64,000 bases of DNA from Brasenia schreberi (GCA_036023115.1 JAYKKT010000091.1:33169001-33233000), one strand, 5' to 3'; counted from the first letter of the stretch, positions 46,601 through 54,598 are shown. Notes: a model not told the origin generated them from the letters alone. Numbers and translations are program-made.

Positions 46601-48316
46601 AGAATTATCGAATGTGGGTTAAGACAAGTATTACGTACAATAAAGAACCAATTTGGATTCATGTCAAACAGATGTACTATTGAAGTGATTAACCTTTTAA
46701 TATGCCATATACAACATTTTAGAACAAGAAAAGACCTTCACATGATATTTATTGATATAGAAAAACTTACGATAGGGTACCAAGAGATGTTATTTGGAGA
46801 ACCTTGGAAACAAGAGGTATCTCATTAACATACATAAACCTTATAAGAGACATGTACGATGATTCAAAAACATGTGTGAGGACTCATGAAAGAATGACAA
46901 ACTTCTTTGAAGTTAATATTGGGTTACATCAAAGATCAACTTTAAGTCCATACTTATTTATAATGGTGATTAATGAGTTAACAAAACATATTCCAGATGA
47001 AGTACCTTGGTGTATGTCATTTGCAGATGCCATTGTGTTAGTGGAGGAGTCTAAGGAAAAAGTTAATACAAAATTGAAACTATGGAGATAAAAATTAGAA
47101 AGTAAAGACTTCCAACTTAGTAGAACAAAGACAATATATGGAATGTAAGTTTAATCATTTGGTTACTTTAGAGGACATAGAAAATAAAATTGGCATACAT
47201 TGTATCCTCAAAAAGAAAGTTTTAAATTAGATGGAGATGTTATGCATAAAATTAATGCAGGTTGGTTAAAATGGAGAGGAGCATACGATATTCTTTATGA
47301 CAAGAAGATATCATTAAAGTTAAAAGGTAAATACTATAGAGCACCAATTAGACCTACCATGTTTTATGGTTATGAGTGTTGGGTAGTTAATCATCAACAT
47401 GTACAAAAGATGTTGAGATGTACGAGTGATCATACAAGGAAAGACTGTATACATAATGAGGTTATTAGAAACAAATTGGGAGTGACACCAATAGATGACA
47501 AAGTGAGAGAATATTATTTAAAATGGTTTGGACAAATGGAAAGAAGCGCCGATAAGATGATTAACTAGATTTTGAAAGTATTAAAAGAGGTAGAGGAGAG
47601 GACAACCATGAAAGTGTTGGAAAGAAATAATAAAGAATGATCTAGCTTATGTTGAGTTAACTGCTAACATGGCACATAATAGGGCTCTGTTGAAACAAAG
47701 AATCCATGTAGCCGACCCTGTCTAGTATGCGAAAAAGCTTAGTTGTTGTATTCTACATAAGAATCCCAAATCAAACTAAGATGATGATTAACAGACAATA
47801 ATAAAATCCTCTAGGTACCCAGATAATGGAATCCAGCAGTAAGCAGTTTTCCATACAATCCACCACAAAAAAGTAAACTAAAACACCTACTAAACCAGAC
47901 GGACATCGTGTATACTTCTCTATCATGCCTTGCTGACAAAATGTACTGTCAAAGGTATACTCACTGAACAAGAAAATTCAAATGGAAAGGGCTGCAGCAC
48001 CGAGCAGCTCTGCATGCTGAAGATACTTCCATCATCCATCCAATAAGAAGACCCACAGCTCCAATTGCTAGTACAACAATGATATTTGATGTGCTATAAA
48101 GTGAAAGTATAGGATACTTAGAGTCATTTACTTAAAAGAAGTAATACATTAAAAAAAATGACGATAAACTTGATACCTGGTTGGTCCATTTTCAGCCAGA
48201 AGGGCTGTAAGAATTGAAACAGTCATCTGCAATGCTCTTTTTGAAGCATCATTTATTTTAGCCATGTAAATAAACGTACTCACAACAGCCATGAAGGAAA
48301 GCCAGAAATCCAAGAA
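25523..48316 (-). CDS. TMEM8/DUF3522-like multi-pass membrane protein, last four exons (198 codons), 22-kb intron
   Basis: Minus-strand exons in coding order: 48316-48177 (140 nt), 48093-47965 (129), 25963-25811 (153), 25697-25523 (175, stop TGA 25523-25525). All junctions are AG acceptor / GT donor and the phases agree exactly: 140 leaves 2 nt, 129 takes 1 and leaves 2, 153 takes 1 and leaves 2, 175 takes 1. Protein features in order: [15 protein letters not shown] membrane segment; [16 protein letters not shown] membrane segment; [18 protein letters not shown], basic; another membrane segment; then [16 protein letters not shown] and a polar tail ending ERTEV. The Asp in FLDFW and the HxxxH in HSLWH fit metal-ligand positions of the CREST membrane hydrolase superfamily, to which TMEM8 belongs (family knowledge). 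Upstream exons are not seen; they may lie beyond the window. Function in plants is not established here. Confidence 0.75.
25811..25963 (-). CDS. TMEM8-like gene, penultimate exon
   Basis: Acceptor TATGACACAG and donor GTATGGATA (minus strand). It encodes a basic amphipathic stretch (KRFRW) and a membrane segment ([14 protein letters not shown]), then [11 protein letters not shown]. 153 nt, phase 1 in and 2 out. Confidence 0.78.
26628..27015. repeat. Perfect-register tandem duplication, 194-bp unit x 2
   Basis: Unit 1 is 26628-26821 and unit 2 is 26822-27015. They match base for base in my comparison except one substitution (CGATCATTGG against CGATCACTGG). It lies in the 22-kb intron of the TMEM8-like gene. 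No coding content was recognised. Confidence 0.93.
27200..28000 (-). pseudogene. Eroded ORF resembling a plant L1-type LINE ORF1 (zinc knuckle relic)
   Basis: Minus-strand frames from about 27990 to 27200 are largely open with a few stops. One frame reads [18 protein letters not shown], matching the CX2CGxxGH part of the CCHC knuckle that ends plant L1 ORF1 proteins, with the last Cys missing. Another frame (27412 upward) stays open for long parts with no recognised domain. It lies in the large intron and on the gene's own strand, so an old exon cannot be wholly excluded. Confidence 0.4.
28001..28404. other. Intron sequence before the TE nest, nothing recognised
   Basis: Contains an 86-codon minus frame (28014-28274) without recognisable motifs. 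It ends where the 5' end of LINE A can first be aligned. Confidence 0.4.
28868..29140 (+). repeat. 5' LTR of copia element 1 (273 bp)
   Basis: Starts TGTTAG and ends CCAACA, immediately followed by the PBS. It is 53 bp shorter than its partner because of two gaps, one near 28898 and one near 29040. It holds the palindrome at 28947-28971. Confidence 0.93.
29141..29153 (+). other. Primer-binding site of copia element 1
   Basis: TGGTATCAGAGCC, the standard initiator-Met-tRNA complement, with no gap from the LTR end. Confidence 0.92.
29465..31078 (+). pseudogene. Copia element 1 gag-protease relic
   Basis: The gag frame starts MEKGKMIEG and has [13 protein letters not shown] and [10 protein letters not shown], the plant copia gag-polypeptide pattern, up to a stop at about 29903. 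After a shift, 30167-30682 carries an altered zinc knuckle ([14 protein letters not shown], second Cys replaced by Tyr), a coiled stretch [12 protein letters not shown] and the protease site [12 protein letters not shown]. 30682-30864 follows in another frame ([11 protein letters not shown]). The GAG-pre-integrase end is cut by LINE C at about 31079-31099. It cannot make a working polyprotein. Confidence 0.85.
31100..33085 (-). mobile_element. LINE C: RTE-type LINE in copia element 1, 5'-truncated
   Basis: Flanked by a perfect 21-bp target-site duplication beginning CATCGCATTTCC at 31079-31099 and 33086-33106. The 3' end on the minus strand is ACCCCGTCTAGTATGGG, then AAAAGGCTTAG and a (TTG)n tail at 31100-31113. 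The 5' end starts just before the RT domain, so the endonuclease is absent. It is younger than copia element 1 and LINEs A and B. Confidence 0.96.
31132..33084 (-). CDS. RTE-type LINE reverse transcriptase, uninterrupted 650 aa, endonuclease missing
   Basis: This is the reverse transcriptase part of an RTE-clade LINE ORF2; in the family it copies LINE RNA at a nicked target. Order: Lys-rich N-terminal linker (residues about 20-75), fingers with [14 protein letters not shown] and [94 protein letters not shown], catalytic FADD at 394-397, then the RTE C-terminal region with [12 protein letters not shown]. No stop or shift interrupts it, unlike all other copies in the window. The apurinic endonuclease domain that should precede it was lost by 5' truncation, and the first Met is simply the first in the retained frame, so it is probably not an active gene. 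Confidence 0.9.
   Translation of the reverse strand: MVKDVLGVSKGGVPAQKDAWWWSEVVQNKIKAKRACYKLHYAKKTSETLEAYKKAKKEAKKAVSEAKAKIWEDLYKKLNSKEGERDIFRIARARDKKTKDLNYVRCIKDEDEKILVANDDIRNRWKNYFYNLFNENKDVSISLGDLAKLEKYINHNFYRRIQKNEVKEALKHMKSGKSVGPDNIPIEVWKILGEIGITWLTRLFNEIWKNQKMPEEWRATTLIPVYKNKGDIQNCANYRGIKLMSHTMKLWERIIERRLRQVSSTTENQFGFMPGRSTIEAIYLLRRLMEHFRAKKKDLHMIFIDLEKAYDRVPREVLWRTLEKRGIPLTYINLIRDMYDGAKTCVRTHEGTTDFFEVNIGLHQGSTLSPYLFIMVMDELTKHIQDEVPWWMLFADDIVLVEESKEKVNRKLELWRETLENKGLRLSRTKTEYMECKFDHLATSEDIEIKIGTHCIPQKESFKYLGSIFQSDGRIDGDVTHRINAGWLKWRGASGILCDKKIPLKLKGKYYRAAVRPAMFYGSECWAVNHQHVQKMYVTEMKMLRWMSGHTRKDRIHNEVIRNKLGVAPIEDKMREHRLRWFGHIERRSKEEPVRRLEKLNLESIKRGRGRPQKCWKETIKNDLAYWELTANMAHDRDLWKQRIHVADPV
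33107..35532 (+). pseudogene. Copia element 1 integrase-RT-RNase H relic
   Basis: Integrase: [17 protein letters not shown] and [11 protein letters not shown] supply the two Asp and the Glu of the DDE site (33179-33751). [13 protein letters not shown] and TFTPVAKMN (34332-34532), [11 protein letters not shown] (about 34794-34830), after which roughly 240 bp present in copia element 2 are missing. RNase [15 protein letters not shown], then AEVEYRTIA (35176-35532). In-frame stops (for example where SDADWAG should be) and several shifts make it non-functional. Confidence 0.87.
35573..35587 (+). other. Polypurine tract of copia element 1
   Basis: CAACTTGAGGGGGCG directly before the TG of the 3' LTR; GAGGGGG is the probable plus-strand primer. 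Confidence 0.85.
35588..35913 (+). repeat. 3' LTR of copia element 1 (326 bp)
   Basis: TGTTAG...CCAACA, longer than the 5' LTR by two internal segments. It has the same palindrome at 35691-35715. Confidence 0.93.
37058..38967 (-). pseudogene. LINE D reverse transcriptase, frameshifted
   Basis: Successive minus frames: 38967-38686 (linker, [10 protein letters not shown]), 38103-37921 ([22 protein letters not shown]), 37991-37662 ([30 protein letters not shown]), 37704-37390 ([13 protein letters not shown]), 37399-37058 ([12 protein letters not shown]). The catalytic site reads FEDD, with about 70 bp lost just after it. Same order as LINE C. Confidence 0.88.
39506..39823 (-). repeat. 3' LTR of copia element 2 (318 bp)
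   Basis: On the plus strand it begins TATTGAATTT, where the partner has TGTTGAATTT, so one terminal dinucleotide has mutated. It ends TTGCAACA. Palindrome at 39708-39736. Confidence 0.92.
39824..39838 (-). other. Polypurine tract of copia element 2
   Basis: The reverse complement CCAACTTGAGGGGACG adjoins the LTR start, nearly the same as the tract in copia element 1. Confidence 0.82.
40385..41209 (-). pseudogene. Copia element 2 reverse transcriptase, longest intact part
   Basis: A 274-codon frame starting in the RT fingers ([25 protein letters not shown]), with [27 protein letters not shown], the catalytic [14 protein letters not shown], and [12 protein letters not shown]. It ends near SHLNHMKI with a shift before RNase H. 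The RNase H remnant continues to about 39850 in other frames. The segment after YVDD is the part deleted from copia element 1. Confidence 0.9.
41529..42474 (-). pseudogene. Copia element 2 integrase
   Basis: 42474-42130: VHSDIWGPC (first Asp), [11 protein letters not shown] (second Asp). A shift at about 42120 precedes the Glu of the QQNG...E region, near 42120-42150. 42110-41529 continues with [35 protein letters not shown] and [11 protein letters not shown], the usual copia linker before RT. Confidence 0.87.
42540..43236 (-). pseudogene. Copia element 2 protease / pre-integrase relic
   Basis: The 43236-42910 frame has [12 protein letters not shown] and the protease region, where the active site reads [11 protein letters not shown]: the Gly of DSG is Glu, which should abolish activity. 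42850-42539 has [11 protein letters not shown], then [14 protein letters not shown], the GAG-pre-integrase motif. Confidence 0.85.
43240..44030 (-). pseudogene. Copia element 2 gag relic
   Basis: Broken frames (43527-43739, 43736-43951) and neighbouring sequence match the gag of copia element 1. A CCHC knuckle near 43245-43305 reads C-S-x-C-GKS-H-AKETR, with the last Cys changed to Arg. Stops prevent expression. Confidence 0.7.
44489..44499 (-). other. Primer-binding site of copia element 2
   Basis: The reverse complement is TGGTATCAGAACC-like, adjoining the LTR that starts at 44500. Confidence 0.85.
44500..44831 (-). repeat. 5' LTR of copia element 2 (332 bp)
   Basis: On the plus strand TGTTGAATTT...CATGCAACA. 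Clear alignment to 39506-39823 with scattered differences and small gaps. Palindrome at 44716-44744. Confidence 0.93.
44756..45085 (-). pseudogene. LINE D endonuclease, N-terminal part
   Basis: The frame has [14 protein letters not shown], the Glu-containing core motif (LQETK) of apurinic-type endonucleases, then [17 protein letters not shown] and [16 protein letters not shown]. True LINE sequence ends at 44837-44832, where copia element 2 begins; the remaining residues down to 44756 are copia LTR read-through. The domain resumes on the other side at 39505-39236 ([17 protein letters not shown]). Confidence 0.87.
45141..45357 (-). repeat. Two-unit tandem repeat at the 5' end of LINE D
   Basis: Unit 1 45141-45224 and unit 2 45272-45357, 131 bp apart. 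Each runs from TTATCTAGGA to ACTACATTCG and contains CGCATCCGTCCATAATCAAAA. The 47-bp spacer contains CAATGTAGCGGGACTAAC. Confidence 0.9.
46174..46416. other. Intron sequence between LINE A and LINE E
   Basis: About 240 bp with no TE or exon recognised. It belongs to the 22-kb intron of the TMEM8-like gene. Confidence 0.5.
46429..47746 (+). mobile_element. LINE E: RTE-type LINE with 12-bp target-site duplication
   Basis: Flanked by TGTATTCTACAT at 46417-46428 and 47747-47758. It is 5'-truncated in the RT fingers ([12 protein letters not shown]), with broken frames 46804-47091 ([34 protein letters not shown] in place of FADD) and 47200-47568. The 3' end is GACCCTGTCTAGTATG..AAAAAGCTTAGTTG. 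The FADD to FADA change alone would destroy catalysis. Confidence 0.94.
47759..47964. other. Intron sequence just inside the donor of the 22-kb intron
   Basis: About 200 bp between LINE E and the exon at 47965, apparently free of TE sequence. Confidence 0.5.
47965..48093 (-). CDS. TMEM8-like gene, exon before the 22-kb intron
   Basis: Acceptor CACTTTATAG, donor GTGAGTATAC. It encodes [17 protein letters not shown] and a Cys/Arg-rich loop (ACRAARCC). Only 83 bp separate it from the exon upstream. Confidence 0.78.
48177..48316 (-). CDS. TMEM8-like gene, most upstream exon recognised
   Basis: Acceptor CCTATTTCAG, donor GTATCAAGT. It begins on a full codon with [14 protein letters not shown], then [20 protein letters not shown]. 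The preceding exon must end in phase 0; I did not find a convincing one in 48317-49340. Confidence 0.78.
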
Positions 48317-48931
48317 CTGAAATAGGATAAAATTGGAACTTAAAAGAGGACTCTACATATTACGATGACTTCTCCAAAAACCTTGCAGATAAACATAATA
48401 TTAGGAAAGGAGAATAAGATAAGGAATGCCTAACTTTCAGACAGAAGAGCAGTCAGAAGATGATTCTATGCAGCTGATACATCATGGTTTGAAGCAAAAG
48501 ATTTATCATCCCGTTGTTTCTTTACAATGACTAGTACCATGATGTTATAACCTACAGATTTAGACCAGCTTCTAAAGAAATTTAAGTGGTCCATGTTGCA
48601 CAAGAAACTTCAAAGGCAATCAGGTTTTCAAGATTCTTATCTTCAGTTCTTATATAAATGTCATACTTCAATTAAAAGTTCCTACAAAGTCCCGAAATTC
48701 CAAAAAACAAAAAAGGTTCAAAAAAAGAGGAAATACCCCTTACATTAAGCATTAAGTAACTGCCAACAAACATGAATACCATGATAAGTTGATGAAGGGA
48801 GAGCAACGGAGTGAACAACATGAAGCCCGAGAGATCCATCAGCATAAGGTCTCTGGCGAATATTCTCATATGAGTGAACAGCCTCCGGCCATCTCGGCAA
48901 GCACCCCCGCCCTCTCTGGTGAGACCCCAGC

Positions 48932-48976
<45 letters not shown>

Positions 48977-49344
48977 GCTTAATGCCTACCTTGTTGTCTC
49001 TTCTCATCTGTTAGACTCTTTTCTGGGATCTATAAGCTCACTTCTTCTTTGAGATGTCTGTGTTCTATTCCTCTGGCTTTCTCGCAATTTGCTCAGTATC
49101 GCTCATGAAAATGTTGAAGGCTATTGAAAGGGCAGCATGAGACTTCTTCAATTTTGATGTCATGGGCATTAAAGAAGATATTTTAGAAATGATAGGATTT
49201 GACTGATGGAGATGCTTTAATGTCTTCCTTCCGACCTGTTTATTGTTGGTGGTTGAACTATTGGAACAATTCCAGGATTCACGTAGTTCTAAGGGTTATG
49301 TAAAAAAGTGACCACAGGAAAAGTCTTTATGGATGACCTAGACA
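48317..49344. other. Upstream flank of the TMEM8-like exons; possible extra exon, CT microsatellite
   Basis: A minus-strand open stretch at about 48744-48930 (LFTHMRIFARDLM ... LMLN) ends at a GTAAGG donor-like site in the right phase (0) to join the exon at 48316. I do not recognise it as part of the TMEM8 family, so I leave it unassigned. A CT run lies at 48933-48974. The rest holds nothing recognised. Confidence 0.35.
48933..48974. repeat. Microsatellite (CT)21
   Basis: About 42 bp of uninterrupted CT. The minus-strand translation gives a run of Arg-Glu that inflates the neighbouring frame. Confidence 0.95.
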
Positions 49345-49428
49345 ACAACAACAACAAAGCCTTTTCCCATACTAGACGGGGTCGGCTACATGGATTCTTT
49401 GTTTCCACAGATCCCTATCGTGCGCCAT

Positions 49429-51622
49429 TGTAAACACCCGAAATTTTTTTTCAAGTATTTTCAAAAACTCCTAAATTTTGAAGGCCAATTTAAAGCCTTT
49501 ATGAACCTTTAAATTCAAAATCCCCAAATTTTAAAGTTTAGACCTTTTGGGAGATTATTTCAAAATAAAGGTTTTAAATCCAAATAGCCCATGAGTTTCG
49601 AAGCAGGCGGAGACCCAATCCAGGCCTCGATTCTCGGAAAGAAGATAAAGTGTATCAAGATACGGATCAAGTTAAATCAGATTGATTCCCAAAAGTGGAG
49701 AAGATTGAAGCATATCAAGTTCAAATTCAACAACTTATCCAAATGGAAGGTCAAGACCGATCAAATCCAAGTTTGTCCGATGGGGCCAACTTGGAACCAA
49801 GACTCGAGGCCATGGTCACAAGCTCATTCAATTCTAGAAGATTTCAAGTATAGCTCAAAAGCAAGAGGTGGGAGCCGAATCAAAGAAAGAAGCGAATTCA
49901 AGTGGGTCGAAGTTTAAAGAAATCAGCCCAAACAAAACATGTTGCACATTGTAAGGTTGTTTAAAACCAACCGCATGCTCTAGGGCTACACCAAGCCATG
50001 GCACCTATACCAGCCCATACGGGCTGGTCCGAATCGACTCAATGAAGAACTACAAGAAGCCGGTTTGGAGCGGATCAAATCCACCAAGCTAAAGCTCCAA
50101 CCCGCCCCACAAGAAGCCACTAGAACCAGCCCCCCTTGGCCTATAAAAAGGCCCAAGAGGGGGGGTGGGTTCCATAACTTGCATAACTTGGAGAGAGAGA
50201 GAAGAGAGAGAAGAGAGAGACCTTGGGTGGTGTGTGCTAGACTAGGTGCAGAAAATTTCAGCAAAGGGGGGACGTTTTCTAGTGAAGGGGAAGCTAGGTG
50301 AGAGCTTGTAGGAATTAAGAAGGAAGGCCATCAAGAGGAAGACCGGCTTCATCATTGAAATCCGGTCCTTCGCATCCAAAACTCGTGTAAGACCTTTCTT
50401 ACTTAATCTAAGTTTCATTCCCTTCCATTCAATTCATTAAATGGGGTTGTATTAATGGAGTTTCATCTCCCCCCGAGTTGTAATAATTTAGCTTTGCTGC
50501 CATTTCAATTTCGTGGATGAAACACTATACACCCACATGCACGCCAAGTGTTTGCTTTAATGCTTCTCCCTTCCTATATGCTATATACCCTCTATACTTC
50601 TAACCCCCTCTATGTCTAAGCTATAAAGTACTTCCCATTCATTTATATTCCAGCAAATTTGCTTTAAGGGTTGTTGCATTTTAATTTCGGGTGGGTTATG
50701 CATCATTACATTTATAAAACAGAAAACTGGATTTCAGCATCTCTGCATATGTCTGTTTCTGTAATTTTAATTTTGTGATGCTTACTCCGATTGTCTTGAA
50801 ATTTGGCACACTGATTCCACACACATTGGGACACTCTGTATAAAATTGGCAAGATTTTAGGGCCGCTCAGCCACGTAATAAAAGCATATTAAGAAAGACC
50901 AGATTTCTGCACCACTGTTTGCACAGTCGGATTTTCTGAAACAGAGATTGGGTAAAAGTCCCATATCTCTGTCCACAGGAGTCCAAATTGGTTGATTTTT
51001 GATGCATTGGAAAGCTAACATCCATAGCTTTCCAGCAATATCAAAATCATCAAAATCGGAGTTCTGAACAGAGAGATACAGACTCATCTTTGAGTTTCTG
51101 TATTTCTGAAACAGAGCTGTTCCGAGTCAGTGAGGTGGTCTGAGTAGATTATTTGTTTCTGATTCAATACTGCTCCAAATGCAGATTTGAAAAAGGCTAC
51201 AGTCTCTCCACACTACCAGCTTTGTCTGGTAAAATTTTGATAATTTTTGGAAGTCTGTAACGCCTTGAAAACTCCCCTAGAAAATAGCTCTGAAAACAGA
51301 ATTCTCTGTTTTCAGCAACTTGTGTTTTTCCAAGTATTGAATCCGAGTGCACAAGATTCAACAAATTTTTCAAAGACACTTGTTTATGTAAAAGGGAATC
51401 ATGTTTGCTGTAAAATGAAATTCCTAAGCGCTCAACACTAACCCTTGAGCATCGGCTCAAGAAGGTGTGAGTGAAAAGATCCCGCTTGCACACAATCGCT
51501 TAGAAGTCTTACAAACATTTGCTAGTTTTGAACTAGCTGGCACGCTCGCGCAAGCGTAGGGGTGGAAAGTTTCATTTCAAGTTTGCTTCATAAACTTTGA
51601 AATGAGAATTTTCATGTCTACA
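49429..51622 (+). repeat. 5' LTR of the gypsy element (2194 bp)
   Basis: TGTAAACACCCG... to ...TCATGTCTACA. It contains a TATA box at 50142 and GA-rich sequence at 50190-50220. Short frames inside (for example 49591-49917) are repeated in the other LTR and are not genes. Confidence 0.97.
50141..50150 (+). promoter_or_regulatory. TATA box of the gypsy 5' LTR
   Basis: CTATAAAAAG lies between CCCCCTTGGC and GGCCCAAGAGGGGG, arms that can partly pair. Transcription probably starts 25-35 bp downstream, near 50175; this is inferred from TATA position only. Confidence 0.7.
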
Positions 51623-51624
51623 GA

Positions 51625-51645
51625 AATGGCACGCCCGGTGGGACT
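51625..51645 (+). other. Probable primer-binding site of the gypsy element
   Basis: TGGCACGCCCGGTGGGACTC begins 3 nt after the LTR end, with the obligatory TGG. Its reverse complement would be the 3' end of a tRNA (T-arm CGAGTCCCAC, then an acceptor ending GCCA). I cannot assign the tRNA with certainty; a lysine-type match is imperfect. Confidence 0.6.
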
Positions 51646-51753
51646 CGGGTCTTAAGGAATTTCTAAGCAAATAAGACTCCCAAAAATCTTTTCAAAGTGT
51701 TTTTAACATCGGTAAATTGTGCACGTGTAGGATTTTCAAGGGCCCATAAGATC

Positions 51754-52026
51754 ATGTCAAGTTCGGATGGTTCTTACGAGGTGTCGAGCCGGGCTTCATG
51801 CTCGTCAAGTCAATTTTCGAAAAGATTTTCAAAAACAAATTTCAAAAACAAGAAAGAGTCATTAGAAGAATTGAGGAAAGAATTCGAAGCAAGAATCGCC
51901 GCTCTCAGCCAAGAGGCCGAAGCGGTCGAATCCTGCTCATCCCATGGGAGGCAAACTAGGGCTCGAAAGAAAAACAACAAACAAACCCAGAAAACCCAAA
52001 GAGACCTCCACCATGGAGGGGGATAG
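51754..52026 (+). CDS. Gypsy ORF0: small N-terminal gag-like ORF (90 aa)
   Basis: ATG at 51754, stop TAG at 52024-52026. Ser-rich start, then a probable coiled coil (ESLEELRKEFEARIAAL) and a basic C-terminus (RQTRARKKNNKQTQK). In related elements this region is normally the beginning of gag; here it is in another frame from the main gag. Its end overlaps the ATG of the next ORF (52013) by 14 bp. It may be a separately translated leader ORF or the result of a one-base indel in gag. Confidence 0.5.
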   Translation: MSSSDGSYEVSSRASCSSSQFSKRFSKTNFKNKKESLEELRKEFEARIAALSQEAEAVESCSSHGRQTRARKKNNKQTQKTQRDLHHGGG

Positions 52027-54598
52027 AGAGCTCGAGTCGTTCACATTAAAAGATCGCAAGGCCCTTCAACAACTACTAAGGGGCCAGGCCAAGGAAAAGA
52101 GGTCATATGCCCTATCCGATTTTTTACCTTCCGATTACCAAACGGATAGCGACGATGACATACCGAATTTTCATCGATATGATGGGACGGGGGATCCTAG
52201 ATCTCACCTCCAACTCTTTTCCCGTCGAGCATATAAGAAGAAGAAAGACTCGGCTAAGTGGATCTACTGGTTCCCCCTCTCCCTTAAGGGAACTGCTTCC
52301 AAGTGGCTCGCTTCCTATGACTTGAGCCAGTTTGCCACTTTTGAAGAGTTGGCAAATGGGTTCATGCAAAGATTTTCACACAACGTGGAAGTGACCCCCA
52401 CTTTGAACACCCTAAGGGACACAAAACAAGCCACGAACGAAGATGCTCATGCATTTATCGTTCGATGGAGGTCTTTATTGGGGCAAGTAAGAGAGCCCAT
52501 CTCAGAAGGATGTGCCGTGATGCTCATCCTTGAAAATTTCAAACCCGAGCTGAAAACGCTCCTTTCCCTCCATGAAATTTCCACTTTCCACAAACTAATC
52601 AAGAAGGCTTCCCTATTCGAAGCAAATATGAAAAAGGGGGTCTACGATGACTTGTGGAAAGGCAAAATTTTTTCAAAAACTCGTTTTGAAAAGCCCGGGA
52701 CTTACGGGCCAACTACTACGGACAATGGGGCAAAACCTCAAAAAGTTGCAAATGTCCGAGTAGAACCAAGCCCGGCTGGCACTTCAAAATTTGAACCGAA
52801 GAACAAAAAGGTTCAAAAGTCTTTCGAAAAAAGAGAGTACACCCCGCTGGGGCAGCCCATCACAGAGGTCCTCGACCTCCTGCTCGCCCAGGGAATGGTG
52901 ACACTTCCGGAAATTCCCGAGGGGACACCCCCTAAAGGGAAATTTTTAAACAAGTTTTGCAAGTATCATAGGCTCAAAGGCCATGATACAAATCACTGCT
53001 ACACCCTTTTAAACAAAATAGAGGACTTGATCGAGCAAGGCCGGCTCCAGGTCACCGAGGAACCGGAGCCCGCCCAAGCCGTACTCAAGGAACCCTTCCC
53101 CAACCATGCAAGCACTAGCGGGAAGGACAAGCAGGTATATGCTCTCTCCTCTCATTTGAATGGTTCAGAACATGCATGGCATACGGATCGCACTACTTGT
53201 CACACACCACTGCTCGTAATAAAAAAAGCCAAACAAGTAGTGATCCGGGGAGCGCTTAGAGTCCCGCTCCCGGCTAGAGCCTTATTAGAGATTCGAGGTG
53301 CTCCCAAGCATCAAACTAGAGCCCACCTAGGAACGAGTCATAGGGAAGGTGTGGACGAGGTCACTAGATCTGGAAGGATCTACCAACCCCCACACTTAGC
53401 AAAAGATGCTAGCAAGAAAGTGGTTGTTATCCCCGGCCCTTCAAAATCATGCATTCCCAAAGCATCGCATCTCATGGGTAAAAACGATGTGTTAATCCCA
53501 TATGATTTTGAAAATCACCTTGCTAAGATTCCCATAAACATGTCTATCCTAGAACTTATCCAAACATCCCCTAGACATAGACAAGTTTTAGAAAAGATCT
53601 TAGAGAAGGCCAAGGTTAACCCAACCATAACCCCTGAGTCCCTCTCCTTCCTAGTCTCACCCATTTGTGCTAAAACTCCCATTGTGTTTTCGGAAGAAGA
53701 GCTAGAACAACCCTACCAAAACCATAACCAAGCCTTGCATATAGAGGTGGTATTGAATCACCATCCTCTAGACAAGTGTTTGGTTGATGGCGGAGGAGGT
53801 CTAAATATACTTCCACTACACATAGCCTACAAAATAGGAGTCTCCTTGACCTCTCTAAACCCGAGTTCCATCGTGATCACAGGATACGATGGAAACGCGT
53901 CCAAACCTTTAGGAGTCATAGAGTTACCCATAGAAGTAGGGGGCATGAGTCATTCCGGGGTGTTTCATGTTTTAGACATACACCCCCATTATAACCTACT
54001 CCTAGGAAGGCCATGGATACACAGCTTGCGGGCTGTGCCATCCACCTTTCATAGGTGTGTAAAAATACCCCTTCAAAACCAAGTTGTGGTAATTCTAGGA
54101 GAGAATCATCCCCAGCTGCAGGGAATACAAAATTTTCCATGCTTATCAGGTGATAAAACCCATGAGCCAAAACTAGATGAACCCTTGGTAGCTCATCCCA
54201 AACCAAAAGGTGTCGTGCACATAAAAGGGCCACCCAAGGCTAGCCCGCTCAAGACCATCTCAAAACTACCCAAAGTCCTCCCCAAGTCCATAAAAGTGTT
54301 TGAGCATGACATAGACGACACCAAGTTCAAAGGCCATCCTCTTTATAAAACATTTTCAAAATTAAAGAAGCCTTGGAACATGATGTTGAACATGGGTTAT
54401 ATGCCTTATCAAGGCCTAGGAAGCCAAAACCAAGGTCGTCTTGAACCCATAGTGTCAAACATAAACCAAAACCGGTATGGGATAGGCTACGACCCATCCA
54501 TACCACCCGAACCTCCACCCATGACTACTTGGGTCAAGGGTGCCTTAGAGCCTCCTAACACCGAAACCTATGACTTAGACCTCTTATTTAGAGCCTAA
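52013..54598 (+). CDS. Gypsy gag-protease ORF
   Basis: ATG 52013 has a strong context (CCACCATGG) and lies in an open frame that could also start at 51944. Gag domain: FHRYDGTGDPRSHLQLF, WIYWFPLSLKGTASKWLASY, FMQRFSHN, then a CCHC-like knuckle CKYHRLKGHDTNHC near 52960-53000. Aspartic protease: CLVDGGGGLNILPL, Asp codon at 53786; the usual DS/TG is replaced by DGGGG, as in related plant elements with DGGxG. YNLLLGRPWIH, a typical protease-end motif, is near 54000. A G-patch-like segment (GYMPYQGLGSQNQG) lies near the end. It forms the particle and matures the proteins. TAA at 54596-54598 shares its last A with the ATG of pol. Confidence 0.92.
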   Translation: MEGDRELESFTLKDRKALQQLLRGQAKEKRSYALSDFLPSDYQTDSDDDIPNFHRYDGTGDPRSHLQLFSRRAYKKKKDSAKWIYWFPLSLKGTASKWLASYDLSQFATFEELANGFMQRFSHNVEVTPTLNTLRDTKQATNEDAHAFIVRWRSLLGQVREPISEGCAVMLILENFKPELKTLLSLHEISTFHKLIKKASLFEANMKKGVYDDLWKGKIFSKTRFEKPGTYGPTTTDNGAKPQKVANVRVEPSPAGTSKFEPKNKKVQKSFEKREYTPLGQPITEVLDLLLAQGMVTLPEIPEGTPPKGKFLNKFCKYHRLKGHDTNHCYTLLNKIEDLIEQGRLQVTEEPEPAQAVLKEPFPNHASTSGKDKQVYALSSHLNGSEHAWHTDRTTCHTPLLVIKKAKQVVIRGALRVPLPARALLEIRGAPKHQTRAHLGTSHREGVDEVTRSGRIYQPPHLAKDASKKVVVIPGPSKSCIPKASHLMGKNDVLIPYDFENHLAKIPINMSILELIQTSPRHRQVLEKILEKAKVNPTITPESLSFLVSPICAKTPIVFSEEELEQPYQNHNQALHIEVVLNHHPLDKCLVDGGGGLNILPLHIAYKIGVSLTSLNPSSIVITGYDGNASKPLGVIELPIEVGGMSHSGVFHVLDIHPHYNLLLGRPWIHSLRAVPSTFHRCVKIPLQNQVVVILGENHPQLQGIQNFPCLSGDKTHEPKLDEPLVAHPKPKGVVHIKGPPKASPLKTISKLPKVLPKSIKVFEHDIDDTKFKGHPLYKTFSKLKKPWNMMLNMGYMPYQGLGSQNQGRLEPIVSNINQNRYGIGYDPSIPPEPPPMTTWVKGALEPPNTETYDLDLLFRA

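Noticed and set aside
49591..49917. 108-codon ORF occurring identically again at 59843-60169
   Set aside because: Both lie inside the gypsy LTRs; the duplication is the LTR pair, not a gene family.
51944..52012. ATG at 51944 as the gag start
   Set aside because: In frame, but the ATG at 52013 has a much stronger context and the first conserved gag residues come after it; the earlier start is not excluded.
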